Origin: Rhodospirillaceae bacterium
GTDB lineage: Bacteria; Pseudomonadota; Alphaproteobacteria; Rhodospirillales; UBA2165
DNA: 64,000 bases
Direction: 5' to 3'
Assembly: GCA_947467145.1 (NCBI GenBank)
Contig: CANIGJ010000019.1
Location: forward strand, 1 to 64,000
Position 1 is the stretch's first letter; every line of letters begins with the position of its first letter. Below the pieces are notes generated by a model that was not told the DNA's origin, made no database searches, and saw only the letters and a list, made by a program, of their open reading frames with translations. Both the position numbers and the translations under genes were made by a program. Below are positions 9,203 through 17,998 of this stretch, one piece after another.

Positions 9203-9663
9203 CTTTTATCGAGCGTTCCGAACGGATCGGCGTTTTCGGCCAGCAGATCCAGTGCCGCCTCGGTAAAGGGCTTCAGATCCTCGATGACCTTCTCCGGCAC
9301 GTCGAGTTCGATGGCGCGGTCCGGATGCAGATATTTGACGATCGTGAAATAGACGATCGAGAAGGTATGGAACTGCACCGTCGCACTTTCGGGGTGCGTA
9401 TTCCACGACCGCCCCATCTCGCGGAACAATTGGGCGACGGCAAGGCCCGCGCCATGGCAATCGAAGCCGCGGCAGATGTCGTAGCCGCGCTGTTCCAGTT
9501 CGTTGAACACCGTGCAATGGCAGAGCGTTTCATCGAGATGCCGGCACGGTGTGCGCGGCGGCTTCGGGTAATGCGCATAGGGCAGGCGCACCGCCGCGCA
9601 GCAGACGGCGTCGCAATTGGCGCAATCGGTCTTCAGTTTTGCTTTGTCGAAGATGCGCGGCAT
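9199..9663 (-). CDS. Cys-rich putative metal-binding protein (domain like that preceding some pentapeptide-repeat proteins)
   Basis: A 154-residue soluble protein with cysteines at CANCDAVCC (14-22), [17 protein letters not shown]. The pattern C-x2-C-x3-CC ... C-HL ... C ... Y/F-x-C-HGAG resembles the Cys-rich, YkgJ-like domain found N-terminal to pentapeptide repeats in other bacteria, but here it stands alone with a helical tail rich in acidic residues. Metal chelation is inferred, not shown. It is the last gene of the minus-strand run headed by the oxidase-assembly genes, 12 bases after the M16 peptidase. Confidence 0.65.
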   Translation of the reverse strand: MPRIFDKAKLKTDCANCDAVCCAAVRLPYAHYPKPPRTPCRHLDETLCHCTVFNELEQRGYDICRGFDCHGAGLAVAQLFREMGRSWNTHPESATVQFHTFSIVYFTIVKYLHPDRAIELDVPEKVIEDLKPFTEAALDLLAENADPFGTLDKS

Positions 9664-9674
9664 CGCGCGGCTGC

Positions 9675-10934
9675 TTAAGCCGCGAAGCGTGCGGCGATGG
9701 CGCCGTACGGTTCGATCTCGCTGACTTGGCCGATCGCGGCCACCGTCAGCGGGCTGCGCACGATACGCGCGGCGACGCGTTCGACCGCAGCCGCATCAAC
9801 CTCTTCGATCTTGGCGATGGTTTCCTCGACCGGGATGATGCGGCCGTAGATCTGCAATTGCCGCGCGGCCTGTTCGGCGCGTGACGACGTACTTTCCAAC
9901 GCCATCAGGGTCGATGCCTTGAGCTGCGCGCGCGCACGTTGCATTTCTTCCGGGCGCACGCCGTCGCAGACGGCCAGCATTTCCTGCGCGATCAAGGGCA
10001 GCATTTCGGCGACTTCATCCGCGCCAGTGCCGGCATAGACGCCGTATAGCCCTCCGTCCTCGTAGCTTTGCGCAAAGCTGTAGATCGAATAGACGAGGCC
10101 GCGCTTTTCGCGCACTTCCTGGAACAGCCGCGACGACATGCCGCCGCCCAGCAAGGTCGAATGCACGGCGAGCGCGTAATAATCGGGATCCAGATAGGAC
10201 AAGCCATCGAAGCCCAGCACGATCTGCACCTGATCGAGATCGCGTTCCTCGCGCACTTCGCCGCCCTTGTAGCGCGGCGCGTGCGTGATCGCGTTGCCGT
10301 TGGGCGCCAGCGCGGTGAAGGTTTTTTCGGCGAGCTTGACGATCGTGTCGTGATCGACGCGCCCGGCGGCCGACACGACGATCCGGGGGGCGGAATATTC
10401 GCCGCGCAAATATTTAAGCACGGTGTCGCGCGGCACGGTACCGACGATTTCGGCCGAACCGAGCACGGGCCGACCGATCGCCTGATCGGGGTAGGCGGCT
10501 TCGTTGAAGCGATCGAAGATGATGTCGTCGGGCGTGTCGTTCGCCTGATTGATTTCCTGGATGATGACCTGGCGCTCGCGCTCCAACTCGTCCGGATCGA
10601 TCACGGCATGCTGGATGATGTCAGCGACGATGTCCAAGGCCAGCGCGGCGTCTTCCTTCAGCACCTTGGCATAGAAGGCGGTGTTTTCGCGCGACGTATA
10701 GGCATTGAGATGCCCGCCGACATTTTCGATTTCTTCGGAGATCGCTTGGGCCGAACGGCGCTCGGTGCCCTTGAAGGTCATATGTTCGAGCAGATGCGTG
10801 ATGCCGTTGATCTCGGCCGGCTCATGACGCGCACCGACACCGACCCAGGCGCCGACCGATGCGGTCTCGACCGTATCCATGCGGTCCGTCACCACCTGCA
10901 CTCCGTTGGCGAGCTTGGTGATTTCGATACTCAT
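9675..10934 (-). CDS. M16-family zinc metallopeptidase (mitochondrial processing peptidase-like)
   Basis: A 419-residue insulinase/MPP-type peptidase. The inverted zinc motif HLLEH is at 47-51, with the third ligand Glu127 exactly 76 residues later (QVIIQEI). The C-terminal half carries the glycine-rich GGGMSSRLFQEVREKRGLVY-type loop of MPP beta subunits (GGGMSSRLFQE, KRGLVYSI). The start MSIEITKLANG was chosen because its ATG overlaps the thrC stop by 4 bases, implying translational coupling; the frame runs further upstream only inside thrC. Such thrC-linked peptidases are common in alphaproteobacteria. Substrates unknown. Confidence 0.93.
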   Translation of the reverse strand: MSIEITKLANGVQVVTDRMDTVETASVGAWVGVGARHEPAEINGITHLLEHMTFKGTERRSAQAISEEIENVGGHLNAYTSRENTAFYAKVLKEDAALALDIVADIIQHAVIDPDELERERQVIIQEINQANDTPDDIIFDRFNEAAYPDQAIGRPVLGSAEIVGTVPRDTVLKYLRGEYSAPRIVVSAAGRVDHDTIVKLAEKTFTALAPNGNAITHAPRYKGGEVREERDLDQVQIVLGFDGLSYLDPDYYALAVHSTLLGGGMSSRLFQEVREKRGLVYSIYSFAQSYEDGGLYGVYAGTGADEVAEMLPLIAQEMLAVCDGVRPEEMQRARAQLKASTLMALESTSSRAEQAARQLQIYGRIIPVEETIAKIEEVDAAAVERVAARIVRSPLTVAAIGQVSEIEPYGAIAARFAA

Positions 10935-12349
10935 GCTGCTTTCCGCTGGGCGAGCCGGGTGGCGAGATAGGCCTTCACGGCGCCGATGTCGTTGGGCAGC
11001 AAGTCGCATTTTTCCGGCCGGTCCATCAGGTCGGCCAAACGCGGCGGCAGGTTCGGATAGATGCCGGTCGCTTCTTCGACCGCTTTGGGGAATTTCGCCG
11101 GATGCGCCGTCGCCATGGCGATCAACGCGGTATCGGGATCGAGCTCGCCGCTGAGCCGCGCGCGGCCTGCGGCTTCGATGCCGACGGCGCTGTGCGGATC
11201 GATCAATTCGCCCGTCATCTTGTGGATGGCGGAAATGACTTCCTTGGTGCCGTTATCGCCGAGGCGATAACCGTCGAACATCTTGCGGATGAAGGTCCAG
11301 CGGCTCTTGCCGAAATCGACAGAGCGTTTGGCGCGGAACGTATCCATGGCTTTCGCCACTTTTGCGCCGTCGCGCTTATAGCTGTCGAACAGCAGGCGTT
11401 CGAAGTTGGATGAGATCTGGATGTCCATCGACGGCGACAAGGTCGCCGTCACGTCGTTCATCTCCATGCGCCCGGTATCCATGTAGCGCGTGAGAATGTC
11501 GTTGGCGTTCGAGCCGATGATGAATCGCTCGATCGGCAAGCCCATCTGATAGGCGCAATAGGCGGCGAACACATTGCCGAAATTGCCGGTGGGCACCGCG
11601 AAGGCGATCTTGCGATCGGGTGCCCCTAAGGTCAGCGCCGTCGTGAAGTAATAGACGATCTGGGCCATGATGCGCGCCCAGTTGATCGAATTGACCGCCG
11701 ACAGATTGTAGCGATCGCGTAAAGCTTCGTCGGCGAACAGCGCCTTCACCATGTCCTGGCAATCGTCGAAGGTACCTTCGAGCGCGATGTTGTGGATGTT
11801 GGGCGCCATGACGCTCGTCATCTGCTTGCGCTGCACGTCCGACACGCGGCCCTTGGGATGCAGGATGAAAACCTCGATCGCCTCGCGGTCGCGACACGCC
11901 TCGATGGCGGCCGAACCGGTATCGCCCGATGTCGCGCCGACGATCGTCACTTTCTCGCCGCGCTTGGCCAGCACGTGATCGAACAGGCGACCGACCAGTT
12001 GCAGCGCGCAATCCTTAAACGCCAGCGTCGGCCCGTGGAACAGCTCGGCCAGGAACATGCCGTGGTCGAGTTGTTTGAGCGGCACGACGGCCGGATGGCC
12101 AAAGCTGGCATAGGCCGCATCGATCATCGCCTTGAAATCGGCATCGCTGATCGCGCCGGCCACATAGGGGCGCATGACCTCGAGGGCGACTTCGCTATAG
12201 GACAGGCCGCGCATGGCGCGGATGTCGGATTTGGAGAATTTCGGCCAGGTCTCGGGCACATAAAGCCCGCCGTCGCGGGCGAGGCCGGCAAGCAGAACCT
12301 GTTCGAAGGATAAGTCCGGGGCCGCGCCCCGCGTGCTGATGTAACGCAT
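10931..12349 (-). CDS. thrC: Threonine synthase
   Basis: A 472-residue PLP enzyme that converts O-phosphohomoserine to threonine. The PLP lysine is Lys112 in the TLAFKDCALQ motif; the phosphate-binding loop is VGATSGDTGSAA; the N-terminus MRYISTRG is typical of the long bacterial/fungal thrC class. It sits 12 bases downstream of the M32 carboxypeptidase gene and overlaps the M16 peptidase by 4 bases, so all are likely cotranscribed. Confidence 0.95.
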   Translation of the reverse strand: MRYISTRGAAPDLSFEQVLLAGLARDGGLYVPETWPKFSKSDIRAMRGLSYSEVALEVMRPYVAGAISDADFKAMIDAAYASFGHPAVVPLKQLDHGMFLAELFHGPTLAFKDCALQLVGRLFDHVLAKRGEKVTIVGATSGDTGSAAIEACRDREAIEVFILHPKGRVSDVQRKQMTSVMAPNIHNIALEGTFDDCQDMVKALFADEALRDRYNLSAVNSINWARIMAQIVYYFTTALTLGAPDRKIAFAVPTGNFGNVFAAYCAYQMGLPIERFIIGSNANDILTRYMDTGRMEMNDVTATLSPSMDIQISSNFERLLFDSYKRDGAKVAKAMDTFRAKRSVDFGKSRWTFIRKMFDGYRLGDNGTKEVISAIHKMTGELIDPHSAVGIEAAGRARLSGELDPDTALIAMATAHPAKFPKAVEEATGIYPNLPPRLADLMDRPEKCDLLPNDIGAVKAYLATRLAQRKAA

Positions 12350-12361
12350 GATCAGACCCTA

Positions 12362-13867
12362 TCAGCCGAGATAGCGTCTTTCCAGGTGCGTGAGGAAGGG
12401 TGCGACGGAAAGCGGCGCGCCGGTCGCCTTGGTGATCAGGTCCGGCGTCTCGAAGCGGCAGCCATAACCATGCACGTTGGCGCCGAGCCAGGCATAGAGC
12501 GGCTTGAAATCGCCCTGCGCGATGGCGGGCAGGATAGTGGGGTCGGCTTTTTTGGCCGCCTGGAACATCTGCGCCGCCGCCATTGCGCCCAAGGTGTAGC
12601 TCGGGAAATAGCCGAAGGCGCCGTCGTACCAGTGGATGTCCTGCAAACAGCCGGTGCGGTCGCTGTCGGGTGCGATGCCGATCAGATCGCGCATGGCATC
12701 GTTCCAGGCACCGGGCAGATCGGCCAAGGCCAGATCGCCGCTGATGAGCGCGCGCTCCAGGCGATAGCGCAGGATGACATGCAGCGGATAGGTCATCTCG
12801 TCGGCATCGACGCGAATCAGGCTGCGCGCGACACGCGTGTAGATGCGGGCCAGGTTCTCCGGCGTCCAGGCCGGGCCGTCGCCGTTGAACGCGGCTTTCA
12901 GGTGCGGTGTGGCATAGGACAGGAACTCCGGGCTGCGGCAGACCTGCATCTCGATCAGCAGGGATTGGCTTTCATGCACGTCCATGCCGCGCGCTTCGCC
13001 GACCGGCTGGCGACGCCATTCTTTCGGCAGGCCTTTTTCGTACAGCGCGTGGCCGGTCTCGTGCAGGATACCCATCAGGCCGCGCGTGAAATCGTCTTCG
13101 TCGTAGCGCGTGGTGATGCGCAGATCGTCGGGCGTGCCGCCGGAAAACGGATGCGCGCTGGTATCAAGCCGCCCGCCGGTGAAATCGAAGCCCAGCAGTT
13201 CCATGAATTTGGTACCGACGGCGCGTTGCGCGGCGGCCGGGAACGGGCCCTGCGGTTCGATCGGCGGCGTGGCGGTGGCCTGACGCGCCAAGGTCTGGTC
13301 GATCATGCCGGGCAGCTTGGCGGCTAGTTCGGCGAAAATTTTATCGACGACGGCGGCGCGCACGCCCGGCGAATATTGATCCATCATCGCGTCGTACGGA
13401 TGGAGGCCGAGCTTGGCCGCTTTCGCGTTCGCCGATTGCTTGGCGAGATTGACGACTTCGGTGAGCGCCGGCAGCACGGCGGCGAAATCCGATTTCGGCC
13501 GCGCGTCGCGCCAGATCATCTCGCACTTCATCGTCGCCTTGGTGCGCGCTTCGACGAGCGCCGCATCGACGGCGGTGGCGTGCACCCAGTTGCGGCGCAT
13601 CTCGCGCAGGTTCGCCGCCTGCCAATCGTCGAGGCTCGTGGCCTCGTCGGCCGACGCCGCGATCAGCTCGGCGGTCTCTCGCGACGCGATCATCTCGTGG
13701 CTTAGGGTATTGAGCGCGGCTAGTTGTTCGCCGCGCGCATCGGACGATCCGGCCGGCATCATGGTCGAGGCATCCCAATGCAGGATGCTGGTCGCTTCGC
13801 CGATCGCGCCCAGGCGGCGAAACAGCGTTTCCAGCTGACCGTAGGCGCTGTTGGGGAGCGCGCTCAT
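12362..13867 (-). CDS. M32 carboxypeptidase (Taq type)
   Basis: A 501-residue metallocarboxypeptidase. The zinc motif HETGH is at 269-273, the family's HPF motif at 239-241, and GMDVHESQSLL and IRVDADEMTYPLH follow further on, all diagnostic for M32 (carboxypeptidase Taq). It removes C-terminal residues from peptides in the cytoplasm. It starts 4 bases after the ctaB stop. Full length for the family. Confidence 0.95.
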   Translation of the reverse strand: MSALPNSAYGQLETLFRRLGAIGEATSILHWDASTMMPAGSSDARGEQLAALNTLSHEMIASRETAELIAASADEATSLDDWQAANLREMRRNWVHATAVDAALVEARTKATMKCEMIWRDARPKSDFAAVLPALTEVVNLAKQSANAKAAKLGLHPYDAMMDQYSPGVRAAVVDKIFAELAAKLPGMIDQTLARQATATPPIEPQGPFPAAAQRAVGTKFMELLGFDFTGGRLDTSAHPFSGGTPDDLRITTRYDEDDFTRGLMGILHETGHALYEKGLPKEWRRQPVGEARGMDVHESQSLLIEMQVCRSPEFLSYATPHLKAAFNGDGPAWTPENLARIYTRVARSLIRVDADEMTYPLHVILRYRLERALISGDLALADLPGAWNDAMRDLIGIAPDSDRTGCLQDIHWYDGAFGYFPSYTLGAMAAAQMFQAAKKADPTILPAIAQGDFKPLYAWLGANVHGYGCRFETPDLITKATGAPLSVAPFLTHLERRYLG

Positions 13868-13871
13868 CGCG

Positions 13872-14831
13872 TTAGCGGAAGAACGGGGCCGCGTAATGGT
13901 CGCCCAGCAGGACGACGAAGATCACGAACAGATGCAGGATCGAATAGCGGAACATGGCGCGCGGTGCATCGAAGCCTTCGCTATTGAACACCACGATCGC
14001 GTGGCGCACGAACCACAGCGCCAGGGCGGCGAGCAATGCGCCGGCGGGCGCCGTCGCCATCCCGAGGAAGAACGGTGCCACGGTGACCGGCACCAGGATC
14101 AGCGCATAGGCGAGGATTTCGATCTTGGTGCGCCGCGTGCCGGCGACCACCGGCATCATCGGCACGCCGGCGCGTTCGTAATCGCCGGAACGATACAAGG
14201 CGAGGGCCCAGAAATGCGGTGGCGTCCACAGGAAGATGATGGCGAACAGCACGGCCGATTCCCACGACACCGTGCCGGTGACGGCGGCCCAGCCGATCAT
14301 CGGCGGGAACGCGCCCGACGCACCACCGATGACGATGTTCTGCGGCGTGCGGCGTTTCAGCCACACCGTATAGATAAAGACGTAAAAGCCGATGGTGATG
14401 GCGAGTAGGGCGGCCGAGATGACATTTACATAGGCGCCCATGACCCCGACCGACAGGACCGACAGGACGGTGCCGAAGATCAGCGCGTTGCGCGGCTGCA
14501 TGCGCCCGGCGGGCAGCGGACGATTGATCGTGCGTTCCATCATGCTGTCGATATCGCGGTCGTACCACATATTGATGGCGCCGGATGCGCCCGCGCCGAT
14601 GGCGATGCAGATGACGGCGACGGTCGCGGTGCCGAGCGGAATGGCGCCGGGTGCGAGCAGCAAGCCGACCATGGCGGTGAACAGCACCAACGACATAACG
14701 CGCGGCTTCAGCAGCGCGGCATAATCGAGCAAGCGGCCGCCCTGCGGCAGACGCACAGGCGCATCTGCGGCGGCGGGAGCTTGCGCGTTGAGCGTCGTAT
14801 CCATCGTGGTATTGCCGGAAGGACCGATCAT
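13872..14831 (-). CDS. ctaB: Protoheme IX farnesyltransferase (heme O synthase)
   Basis: A 319-residue UbiA-superfamily membrane prenyltransferase that makes heme O from heme B for aa3/bo3 oxidases. The first aspartate-rich motif is N-x3-D-x3-D at 87-95 (NMWYDRDID), followed by ERTINRPLPAGR; a second polar loop (YTVWLKRRTPQNIVIGG) and about nine helices follow. The first 30 residues are poorly conserved, so MDTTLN at residue 10 may be the true start. It lies between an oxidase-like gene and the peptidases, near the divergent coxBA operon whose product needs heme A. Confidence 0.95.
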   Translation of the reverse strand: MIGPSGNTTMDTTLNAQAPAAADAPVRLPQGGRLLDYAALLKPRVMSLVLFTAMVGLLLAPGAIPLGTATVAVICIAIGAGASGAINMWYDRDIDSMMERTINRPLPAGRMQPRNALIFGTVLSVLSVGVMGAYVNVISAALLAITIGFYVFIYTVWLKRRTPQNIVIGGASGAFPPMIGWAAVTGTVSWESAVLFAIIFLWTPPHFWALALYRSGDYERAGVPMMPVVAGTRRTKIEILAYALILVPVTVAPFFLGMATAPAGALLAALALWFVRHAIVVFNSEGFDAPRAMFRYSILHLFVIFVVLLGDHYAAPFFR

Positions 14832-14853
14832 TGTGACGTTACTCTAAAGAGGC

Positions 14854-16233
14854 CTAAATCTTGGCCTGATTCTTGGGTTGGCGGATCAACACGATCAGCA
14901 TCGCGACGATAAAGCCGGCGGTCGACAGCACGGCGATGGCGAGGCCGAAATCGCGCACACCCAAAATCGCGCGCGTCGTTGCATTCAGGTCGAGCCCGGC
15001 GCCCATCGTCTTGCGCCCTGCACCCATGCCGCCCGCGAGGAACAATCCCGCGACGAACAGCGATTGGCCGACTGCATACAGGATGATTTGTATAATGGCC
15101 AGTCGTTGCTTGGCGAGCGAGCGGCCCAGAATCGGCAAGAATTGCGTGTAGAACAGGCCGTAGAAGGCAATGTTAATACCGCCGATGACGCCGTGATAAT
15201 GCGCCGGCGTGCGGGTGTCGGCGCCGTCGACGAACAGGCCGAGTGCGCAGCCCAGCAAAAACACCAAGGTGGCTGCGATCAGGCTGGTGATTTCGATTTT
15301 ACCTTGGGCCATGCGCCAGCGGCGTTTCTGCATCAAGGCACCCAGCACCGCGATGCCGACGGGCACGGCGAAGGCATATTGCAGGTCGGTGAAGGCCTTG
15401 ATGTGCGCATCGCTGCGGATATCGGTGAGGCCGTAGATCGACAGGCCCGCCGCGCCGGCGAGAAATAAGGCGCCGGGCGCCCATTTGGTCGCGGCTTCGC
15501 CCAGTGGTGAGGCATTGTTGAAGGCTTGGCGGCCGAGCCGGTCGATGGCGATCAGCAGCAGGGCGACGTTGACGAATTGCAGCAGATGTCCGCCGCCCCA
15601 GAACAGCCGTTCGATGATGGCGTATTCGGTCGGCCATTCGCCCAATTGATGCGCGGCGATGGCGATGGCGGCGAGTGCGGCGACGTACAGCAGGCCGAGG
15701 CTGAGATACGCGATGCGGCGCGTCTGCTGCGACGTCTCGGCGTCGCTGGCCAGCTCGGTCAGGCGCATCAGCATGGTCAGTACGGGCAACGATGCCCCGG
15801 CGGCGACCAAAGCGAGGCCGGCGAAATAGACAGGATGGATGATCGACGGGATGTAATTGTTAAGCGAGGCCTCGCTGCCCTTCAGAAACGGCGCGCCCGC
15901 GATGGCCAGGGTGCCGATGACGGCCAGGACCAGGCCGAGACTGCCCGGTAGGGCCGGGTCGCGCCGGTCGGGCAGGCGCAACGCGGTTTGCGCCAGGATG
16001 GCCAGGACCGCCAGGAACCAGACGATGAAAGACAAGGCGACGTGGGCCACTAGGCCCTTCTGGAAGAAGGCATCGGGCCAATCGACGGCATTTTCCAGGG
16101 CGGGAACCTTGGACGCGGCCGGCACGATCAGCGCGAAGCCGGCGAGCGCCAGGGCGGTCACCGCCAGGATGGCCCAGCCGCGCAGGATCGTCCGATGCGG
16201 TCCGGCCGGCAGCTGATCCAGCATCCCGGCCAT
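14854..16233 (-). CDS. Divergent heme-copper oxidase subunit I-like membrane protein
   Basis: A 459-residue protein with about twelve transmembrane segments. Features reminiscent of subunit I are His64 in a helix 2-like segment (LVAHVALSF), His216 in ERLFWGGGHLLQF (compare [10 protein letters not shown]) and the His345-x-His347 pair in TPAHYHGVIGGIN (compare HFHYVLS). By eye the adjacent His-His CuB pair of helix 7 is missing and the cross-link Tyr after His216 is absent. The ATG at 16233 overlaps the DUF420 stop (ATGA). Role unknown: perhaps a heme-binding factor serving aa3 biogenesis, since DUF420 and ctaB flank it. It could also be a highly divergent oxidase or NO reductase relative. Confidence 0.7.
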   Translation of the reverse strand: MAGMLDQLPAGPHRTILRGWAILAVTALALAGFALIVPAASKVPALENAVDWPDAFFQKGLVAHVALSFIVWFLAVLAILAQTALRLPDRRDPALPGSLGLVLAVIGTLAIAGAPFLKGSEASLNNYIPSIIHPVYFAGLALVAAGASLPVLTMLMRLTELASDAETSQQTRRIAYLSLGLLYVAALAAIAIAAHQLGEWPTEYAIIERLFWGGGHLLQFVNVALLLIAIDRLGRQAFNNASPLGEAATKWAPGALFLAGAAGLSIYGLTDIRSDAHIKAFTDLQYAFAVPVGIAVLGALMQKRRWRMAQGKIEITSLIAATLVFLLGCALGLFVDGADTRTPAHYHGVIGGINIAFYGLFYTQFLPILGRSLAKQRLAIIQIILYAVGQSLFVAGLFLAGGMGAGRKTMGAGLDLNATTRAILGVRDFGLAIAVLSTAGFIVAMLIVLIRQPKNQAKI

Positions 16234-16658
16234 CAGCCCGGATAGACCTGATACAGGATCCAATAGACCGCGATACCGCTGATCGACACATACATCCAGG
16301 CCGGCCAGGCCCAACGTGCGACCTTGCGGTGCATCTCGAAGTGGCCCTTGAAGGCCCGCCACAGGGTGAGTGCGACCAGGGGTACGATGGCGATGGACAG
16401 CGAAACGTGGCTAATCAGCAACGTATAATAGGGAATCGACAGGCTATTGGGCCCGTTGAAGACCAGAATCGGCGCATTTGCCCGATGCGCCAGGTAACTG
16501 ACCAGGAACACTGCCGAGACGGCCGCCGCCGTGACCATGCAGGCGCGATGGCGCTCGATCTGGCGGTTGCGGATGAAATAATAACCGAAACTCAGGAAAA
16601 CAGCGGCGATCGCGTTGAGAATCGCGTTCAGATGGGGCAGGGCTGCAATCAGGGACAT
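16233..16658 (-). CDS. DUF420-family membrane protein (YozB/CtaM-like)
   Basis: A 141-residue protein with four predicted helices and conserved histidines (LPHLNAILN near the start, YLAHRA, LLISHVSLS, FEMHRKVARW), which define the DUF420 family. In Gram-positive bacteria the relative CtaM is needed for aa3-type oxidase maturation; that role is inferred here from family and from the neighbouring ctaB and cox genes. The stop overlaps the start of the oxidase-like gene, so the two are probably translated together. Confidence 0.85.
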   Translation of the reverse strand: MSLIAALPHLNAILNAIAAVFLSFGYYFIRNRQIERHRACMVTAAAVSAVFLVSYLAHRANAPILVFNGPNSLSIPYYTLLISHVSLSIAIVPLVALTLWRAFKGHFEMHRKVARWAWPAWMYVSISGIAVYWILYQVYPG

Positions 16659-16757
16659 GATACGTTTGGAGCCCTATACGGCGCGCGCCAGGCCAAGCCC
16701 GGCCTGCTGGGATCGTTCGTCCGGATGGTTAAGCCGGCAGGCTTTTAAGCCATTCAA

Positions 16758-16856
16758 TTAAGAATGGGCGACCTTAATAAAAGTCGCGACATACATGCCG
16801 ATCGCCGCGAGGGCGAGCACCACCAAGAACAGGGTCAATTTGGTTTTCTGGGCCAT
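16758..16856 (-). CDS. 32-residue single-span membrane peptide (candidate oxidase small assembly protein)
   Basis: A short minus-strand frame encodes MAQKTKLTLF, then one hydrophobic span of about 17 residues, then a short basic tail (FIKVAHS). The layout (polar/basic N-terminus, one helix, KV-type tail) resembles tiny cytochrome-oxidase assembly proteins found in cox loci of other proteobacteria. It sits about 100 bases upstream of DUF420 on the same strand and about 250 bases from the divergent coxB. The ribosome binding site is weak. Coding status rests on composition and context only. Confidence 0.5.
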   Translation of the reverse strand: MAQKTKLTLFLVVLALAAIGMYVATFIKVAHS

Positions 16857-17106
16857 TTGCAGCGCCGTGTAGCATCGCCCGCGCGCGACTTCAACCGGTG
16901 GCGCGCCAAGCCAGCATATAGGCCAAGGATTCGGCCCGGAAATCCGGCTGGCGGAAAGGCCATGACGTCGCCAGGGCCATTGACGCTAAGCCCCCGAAAA
17001 TCCGGCAGATTCGGGCCGCGAAAGGCTGGTTCGACGCCTTTACGGCCTTAGGGATTTCGGGTAATACGGGGCACGCAAAGTTCCGGCCCTTTCCACTTGG
17101 TGGCGC

Positions 17107-17976
17107 ATGATCAAATCCCGTTGGATGCTGTTTTTATTCGTTTTATTCAGCGCGGGGGCCATTGCGGCCGGCGCCCATGCCGAAGTGATCGGAGCACCCC
17201 AGCCCTGGGAATGGTATTTCCGAACCGCTGCAACCCCGGTCCAGGAAGACCTGATCTGGTTCCATGACCTGATCTTCTGGGTCGAAGTGGTCATCGTCCT
17301 CTTCGTCATGGCGTTGATGATCTACATCGTCGTCAAGTTCAACGCGAAGGCCAATCCGACGCCGTCGACGCGCACGCACAACACCTTCCTCGAGGTGATC
17401 TGGACGGTGCTGCCGGTGCTGATCCTGGTCGTCATCGCGGTGCCCTCGCTGCGTCTCTTGTTCTTTATGGACAAGGCGAAGAACCCGGAGATGACGCTTA
17501 AGATCACCAGCCATCAATGGTACTGGTCTTACCAATATGTGGATAACGGCGGCTTCGGTTTCGACAGCAACCTGATCCCGGAAGCCGATCTGAAGCCGGG
17601 CCAACTCCGTCTGCTCGATGTCGACAACCGCGTCGTGCTGCCGGCCGATACCGAGATCCGGCTGCTGATGACGTCGGAAGACGTGATCCACAACTGGGCC
17701 GTCCAATCGTTCGGCGTGCGCCTCGACACCGTGCCGGGCCGCATCAACGAAACCTGGATGAAGGTTCCGGCTGCGAAGATCGGCACCTACTACGGCCAAT
17801 GCTCCGAGCTGTGCGGCGTCAATCACGCCTACATGCCGATCGCGGTCGATATCGTGAGCAAACAAGACTTCCAGCGTTGGGTCGAACAGGCCAAAACGAA
17901 ATTCGCGAGCGCGGACGATGCCGCGCCGATGAAGGTCGTACAGGCCGAAACGCAATCGTCCATCGACGCCCGCTGA
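17107..17976 (+). CDS. coxB: Cytochrome c oxidase subunit II
   Basis: A 289-residue subunit II of the aa3 oxidase. A signal peptide (1-25) precedes two helices (about 57-78 and 95-118) and a periplasmic cupredoxin domain. CuA ligands are all present: His195 (SEDVIHNW), Cys232, Glu234, Cys236, His240 and Met243 in [23 protein letters not shown] supplies the aromatic electron-entry patch for cytochrome c. First gene of the coxB-coxA-ctaG-coxC-DUF983 operon. The start ATG follows a TGGTGGCGC region without a strong Shine-Dalgarno sequence. Confidence 0.97.
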   Translation: MIKSRWMLFLFVLFSAGAIAAGAHAEVIGAPQPWEWYFRTAATPVQEDLIWFHDLIFWVEVVIVLFVMALMIYIVVKFNAKANPTPSTRTHNTFLEVIWTVLPVLILVVIAVPSLRLLFFMDKAKNPEMTLKITSHQWYWSYQYVDNGGFGFDSNLIPEADLKPGQLRLLDVDNRVVLPADTEIRLLMTSEDVIHNWAVQSFGVRLDTVPGRINETWMKVPAAKIGTYYGQCSELCGVNHAYMPIAVDIVSKQDFQRWVEQAKTKFASADDAAPMKVVQAETQSSIDAR

Positions 17977-17998
17977 CGTAAACCAAGGAACGAGTCAC

